Shown here one piece after another: positions 7,220 to 10,490 of a DNA stretch of 10,490 nt. Each line of letters begins with the position of its first letter. The stretch's first letter is position 1. The notes beneath the pieces are model-generated. The model saw nothing but the letters and a program-made list of their open reading frames with translations, had not been told where the DNA came from and searched no databases. Origin of the DNA: JAZNLR01 sp045579195 (lineage in GTDB: Bacteria; Bacillota; Clostridia; Christensenellales; CAMQZB01); assembly GCA_045579195.1 (NCBI GenBank), contig JAZNLR010000096.1:1-10490 (forward strand), read 5' to 3'. A program made the position numbers and the translations under genes.

Positions 7220-8170
7220 TTATCTCGCCCCCATTCTGATTCTCGGATCGATAAATCCGTAACTGATGTCGACCAAGATGTTCGCGGACAGACCGATTAA
7301 GGTATAGAACGCGGACAGCAACATAAAGAAGTTATAGTCCAAGCTCGTGATCGAGTTGATGTACAGCGCGCCAACGCCGGGAACGCCGAAGATCTCCTCA
7401 ATGATGAGCGATCCGGAGATAATGCTGATGAACTCACCGATGATCATCGGGAAGATCGGAACCATCGCGTTGCGGAGCGCGTGGCGCAAAGTTGCCTGAC
7501 CTCTCGTCAAACCCTTGGTGCGTGCGAGCAACATAAACTCACTCGTGAGAACTTCGGTCAGCTCCGCGCGGGTGAAACGCGTGAGACCTGCGACCGTTCC
7601 GAACGCAAGCGAGAAGATCGCGGGGAACATCGAAACGAACATGGACCACGTGAAGTAATCCGTGCCCTCGTTCATCAGGAACGGGAACCATTGGAGCTTA
7701 TAACACAGCACATATTGCACCAAGAACGCATAGACGTAACTTGGGACAGAAACGAAGACCATGACGGCGGTGCTGATGAATCCGTCCTGCCACTTGTTCT
7801 TCTTCAAAGCTGCGTAAATACCAAACGCAAGTCCGATAGGCACGCTAATGAGCATGGAGTAGAAGTTGAGCAACATCGTCGGGGGAAGTTTCTCCACGAA
7901 GATCTGCCAACAGTCCTGTCCGAAGTACAGCTTTTCGCTCAAGCCCCAATCGCCACCGAAAAGGGTTCTCTGCAAAAAGATGAAGTACTGCTCGATGAGC
8001 GGTTTGTTATAGCCGAGCAATTCGCGTCGATTTTCAATGAGCTTTTGGTCCTGACCGAATGCCTCAGCGTCCTGCACGGGCAAGAGGCGAATCAGGACAA
8101 AGCAAATTGTGATAATCGCCAAGAACGTCAAGAACATCAACGCGATTCTCTTTAAAACGTATTTCAGCAT
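7220..8170 (-). CDS. oppB: Oligopeptide ABC transporter permease OppB
   Basis: This is the other channel-forming permease subunit. It has 316 residues, the usual length, and is the only Opp component here without an obvious insertion. TM1 lies at about 8-29 (starting RIALMFLTF), and a periplasmic-side loop with PLIEQYFIFLQRTLFGGDWG (57-76) matches the OppB pattern of P-(I/V)-Q-Y...GD-G. Five further helices follow at about 100-121, 133-156, 175-196, 236-260 and 281-303. The EAA loop is at 211-234 (EFMLLARTKG...RHALRN), and the C-terminus ends in DISYGFIDPRIRMG (301-314). The start at 8170 has AAGGAGA 7 bases upstream. It follows a 152-base gap from oppA that holds two hairpins. Confidence 0.95.
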   Translation of the reverse strand: MLKYVLKRIALMFLTFLAIITICFVLIRLLPVQDAEAFGQDQKLIENRRELLGYNKPLIEQYFIFLQRTLFGGDWGLSEKLYFGQDCWQIFVEKLPPTMLLNFYSMLISVPIGLAFGIYAALKKNKWQDGFISTAVMVFVSVPSYVYAFLVQYVLCYKLQWFPFLMNEGTDYFTWSMFVSMFPAIFSLAFGTVAGLTRFTRAELTEVLTSEFMLLARTKGLTRGQATLRHALRNAMVPIFPMIIGEFISIISGSLIIEEIFGVPGVGALYINSITSLDYNFFMLLSAFYTLIGLSANILVDISYGFIDPRIRMGAR

Positions 8171-8197
8171 AGCTTTCTCCTTATTTTTGCTTTACTG

Positions 8198-8247
8198 TTT
8201 TCAGTCAAAGTCCGTCTTCCTTACGAAAGACGGGCATTCACTGAAAA
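8198..8247 (-). other. Compound hairpin in the oppB leader
   Basis: Two nested inverted repeats lie between the post-oppA terminator and the oppB ribosome binding site. The outer 8-base arms are TTTTCAGT (8198-8205) / ACTGAAAA (8240-8247) and the inner 7-base arms are CCGTCTT (8212-8218) / AAGACGG (8227-8233), separated by a symmetric 6x6 internal loop. There is no T tract after it, so it is not a terminator. It may stabilise or help process the 5' end of the oppBCDF message. Confidence 0.6.
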
Positions 8248-8263
8248 TAGCAAAGAATCAAAA

Positions 8264-8287
8264 ATCGGGGCAGTTCCCTGCCCCGAT
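8264..8287 (-). terminator. Intercistronic terminator-like hairpin after oppA
   Basis: A perfect 10-base-pair stem, ATCGGGGCAG (8264-8273) / CTGCCCCGAT (8278-8287), closes a 4-base loop that reads GGAA on the minus strand, a GNRA tetraloop. It is followed by TTTTGATTCTTT on that strand. It starts 35 bases after the oppA stop codon. No convincing promoter is visible between it and oppB, so it probably acts as a leaky terminator that lets oppA be transcribed more than oppBCDF. Confidence 0.8.
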
Positions 8288-8322
8288 CTTAATTCTGAGC
8301 AATCCGATATTAAAGCTTCGGC

Positions 8323-10490
8323 TTACTTGTAGTTCAAAACGCCACCGTTTTCAGCAACGAATGCTGCCCACTCACTGTCGGTGTAGTTATAGGTCATGTA
8401 CTTAAGACCGCCACGGCCAACACCGTAGATGTACTCTTCGGTGTAGTACTTGATCTTCATACCCTTCAAGGAAGCGGAGGAGTCGTCGATCAACGGAATC
8501 ATGTCGTACTGCTCGAGGACTGCCTTCTCGATTGCTGCGAGGATCGGAGTCTTGGTCTCGTAGTCTTCGCCGTCGAGCTTAACTTCAACGCTAGCGCCCT
8601 TGGAGCTCAAAACTGCGCCGGACTTTCCGCCGAGGATCTGCGTCCAAGCATCGAGGGAAGCGGTGTACGTGTCGGTCACGCCTTCTTCCAAGGTGGAGAG
8701 GGTAACTTCAACGTCAACGAGGGTGGTATCCCAACCCTTGTCGTAACGGAGGGACTCATCATTTCCGGAGTATACGGAAACGAGACCGTACGGGTTCAAG
8801 GTGGAGCCGGTGAAGCCTACGCCGAACAACAAGTCAACCTGGTTGTTTCTGAGTGCATCGCCAAATCCGTTTCCGATGGTGTCGTCCTTGGAGAACGTGA
8901 GCTTGCCTTCGAGCTTCGTGCCCTTAACTGCCTCGGTGTAGTTGTTGACGAGGAAGTCATAGCCGTTTACATAGAATGCAGAGGTAGCGGACGGGAGACC
9001 GATCTTAATTTCGATCTTGTCGTCAGCATCCATCAAGCCTTCAGCAATTGCCTTGTCGTAAGCTGCGTCGAAGAGCTTCTTTCCGCCTTCGAGGTCGTAT
9101 CCGGTGATGGATGCGATTGCAGCGTCCTTATCAGCATAGAGCTTGCCTTCGCCGATGTCGTCGCCCAAGCCCCAGAATGCGATGAGTGCATCCTTAGCTT
9201 CCTCGGTGGTTCTGTAAGCAAGACCGGTTTCCGGGTTAGCGATGATGATGTTCGAGAAGACGCCGAATGCAGCGTTGTTGGTCGGGGAAGTTGCAAGAGC
9301 GAATGCAGCACGGTCAAGGGAGAAGGACAATGCCTGTCTGAATTCCTTGAGGGTGAGGATCGTCTTGTTGATGTTCTCGCCAGCGAGCTTCTGCTGTTCT
9401 TCGAGAGCGGTCTTGTTCGGGTTCAAAGCCATGAAGAAGGTGGAAGCGTCGGTGGTGTAGTAGGTGTGGTCAGACATCTGGTATTCTTCCATGTCGTTAA
9501 CGGTCAATCCGTAAGAGTCGAGCTGTCCGGAGAGGAACATCTGGAGTCTCGTGGAGTCGTTGACAACGCGGGTTACCTGGATGGCATCGGTCTGGTAGAG
9601 GGTCGGATCATTTGCAGCATCCTTATATCCATACCAGTTGGGGTTCTTTTCAAGCTTGTAAGACTTGTCCTTCTGGAAGTACGTGAGCTTGAACGGTCCA
9701 TAGGACTTCGTGGTCTCAACGGAAGTTCCGAAGCTGTTGGTGTAAACGCCGTTGTTCTCGGAAGCGCAGCTGTCGTAAAGGTCAACAGGAACGAGCTGAG
9801 ATCCGGTCAAGTTGTAGAGCAAGTAGAAGCCCTTGAGTTCCTGATCGAGGATGTAAACGAGCTCGGTGTCGGAAACAGCCTTGATACCAACGTTCTCAAA
9901 GTCAACTGCGGGGAATGCGCCTTCGCTCAACAAGAAGTGGATTTCTTCACCGGGAACAGCGCCCCAGAAATCGCCCCAGATCTTGTTCCATTCAGCGAGC
10001 ATCTTTTCGTCTTCCTTGATTTCCTTCAAGGTCTTGCCGTTCATGGTTGCAACAACGTCGAGGTCAAGGTCAATACCGTAGTTGTCCTTAATGTACTTAG
10101 CGCAAGCTGCTGCATCATAGGACTCAGGGAATCCAAAGTACGTTCTGAAGTAGTTCACGCCTTCGCACTCGAGCCACTCGGTGTTCTGAGCGGTGTTTCC
10201 GAGAGAGAAGTAAAGGGTGTCGTCCTTGTCTGCGGAATAGTCAGCCTCAGACATAAGATCGGTTGCGGGGAACACGCCTTCCTGTCCCTGGTAGAGGTAA
10301 TTCTGAGCGTTGTGAACAACGAAATCACCTGCGTACATATAGTCGTCCGCACGGCTGTTCTGAGCCTTCGGATCGAGCAATCTCTTTGCGGACTCAACGA
10401 AATCCTGAGCCTTGATCGCGGTTCCGTCTTCCCACTTCAGGTCGTCACGGATCGTGATCTTCCAAGCAAAGTCGGATCGTAGCCATGTCG
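8323..10490 (-). CDS. oppA: Peptide-binding lipoprotein OppA (SBP family 5), N-terminus beyond the window
   Basis: This is the extracellular solute-binding protein that delivers peptides to OppBC. The frame stays open to the window edge: 721 complete codons are visible and no plausible start codon is needed inside the window, since family motifs continue upstream of 10380. From the edge, residues 9-32 include WKITIRDDLKWEDGTAIKAQ, the conserved SBP_bac_5 motif, followed by SAKRLLDPK (33-41). Further family motifs are YGPFKLTYFQKD...LEKNPNWYG, a VNDSTRLQMFLSGQLD region, FFMALNPNK, TLKEFRQALSFSLDR and a C-terminal YMTYNYTDSEW. The signal peptide and lipobox cysteine would lie outside the window. 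Typical OppA is about 530-600 residues, so this protein is long. An extra stretch of about 100 residues seems to lie at residues 70-196 of the visible part. The stop is at 8323, and a terminator-like hairpin follows. Confidence 0.94.
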   Translation of the reverse strand, partial: TWLRSDFAWKITIRDDLKWEDGTAIKAQDFVESAKRLLDPKAQNSRADDYMYAGDFVVHNAQNYLYQGQEGVFPATDLMSEADYSADKDDTLYFSLGNTAQNTEWLECEGVNYFRTYFGFPESYDAAACAKYIKDNYGIDLDLDVVATMNGKTLKEIKEDEKMLAEWNKIWGDFWGAVPGEEIHFLLSEGAFPAVDFENVGIKAVSDTELVYILDQELKGFYLLYNLTGSQLVPVDLYDSCASENNGVYTNSFGTSVETTKSYGPFKLTYFQKDKSYKLEKNPNWYGYKDAANDPTLYQTDAIQVTRVVNDSTRLQMFLSGQLDSYGLTVNDMEEYQMSDHTYYTTDASTFFMALNPNKTALEEQQKLAGENINKTILTLKEFRQALSFSLDRAAFALATSPTNNAAFGVFSNIIIANPETGLAYRTTEEAKDALIAFWGLGDDIGEGKLYADKDAAIASITGYDLEGGKKLFDAAYDKAIAEGLMDADDKIEIKIGLPSATSAFYVNGYDFLVNNYTEAVKGTKLEGKLTFSKDDTIGNGFGDALRNNQVDLLFGVGFTGSTLNPYGLVSVYSGNDESLRYDKGWDTTLVDVEVTLSTLEEGVTDTYTASLDAWTQILGGKSGAVLSSKGASVEVKLDGEDYETKTPILAAIEKAVLEQYDMIPLIDDSSASLKGMKIKYYTEEYIYGVGRGGLKYMTYNYTDSEWAAFVAENGGVLNYK
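9901..10281 (-). other. Expanded segment in the N-terminal lobe of OppA
   Basis: These bases encode about residues 70-196 of the visible OppA. In many OppA proteins the motif for the first peptide-pocket lobe (here ADDYMYAGDFVVHNAQNYLY) is followed after a short loop by a strand like VGIKAVSDTELVYILDQ (200-216). Here about 127 residues intervene, rich in Asp, Glu, Trp and Tyr. The exact limits are uncertain because this family varies in length here. Confidence 0.6.

Noticed and set aside
8171..8260. Separate promoter for oppBCDF in the oppA-oppB gap
   Set aside because: TTGACT and AT-rich stretches occur, but no -10 box of quality stands at a suitable distance. The similar TGCTATTTT has no -35 box at proper spacing.
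10378..10380. TTG at 10380 as the oppA start
   Set aside because: The frame continues upstream to the window edge and encodes the conserved WKITIRDDLKWEDG motif, so the TTG is an internal leucine codon.
9466..10482. Plus-strand reading frame of 338 codons opposite oppA
   Set aside because: The minus strand holds conserved solute-binding-protein motifs through the whole stretch. The plus-strand product resembles nothing known.

Overview
The window looks like a chromosomal segment of a Bacillota (probably Clostridia) bacterium. The grounds are a Gram-positive type Opp/Ami peptide transporter, strong AGGAGG-like ribosome binding sites, A+T-rich intergenic DNA with consensus sigma-A promoters, and an nfeD-SPFH pair. 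The genus cannot be read from the sequence. Every supported gene is on the minus strand, so transcription runs from right to left. I see no mobile element, CRISPR array or phage gene.

Layout from the right edge, in transcription order. (1) An oligopeptide ABC transporter operon: oppA (solute-binding protein, N-terminus beyond the window), an intercistronic region with a terminator-like hairpin and a second compound hairpin, then oppB, oppC, oppD and oppF packed with gaps of 2-3 bases or overlaps. A small three-helix membrane protein (DUF3899-like) follows, coupled to oppF by an ATGA overlap. A strong intrinsic terminator closes the unit at 1756-1793. (2) A two-gene unit, nfeD followed by an SPFH/stomatin-type protein, with its own extended -10 promoter near 1606-1634 and a hairpin downstream at 157-178. 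(3) The 5' two-thirds of a tRNA-Thr(GGT) gene at the left edge, driven by a promoter with perfect consensus hexamers and 17-base spacing.

How they work together: OppA captures peptides outside the cell, OppB and OppC form the membrane channel, and OppD and OppF hydrolyse ATP. The SPFH and NfeD proteins form a membrane-associated pair thought to organise membrane domains.

The most unusual point is that four of the five Opp components are much longer than their families require, each through an internal insertion at a different place. OppD has about 390 extra residues between its Q-loop and signature motif. OppF has about 115 extra between Walker A and the Q-loop. OppC has a roughly 200-residue extracellular domain between TM1 and TM2. 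OppA appears to have about 100 extra residues in its N-terminal lobe. The ABC motifs remain intact, so this looks like a functional transporter with extra modules rather than a decaying one. Intergenic stretches are all under 220 bases (50-213, 1586-1802, 8171-8322).
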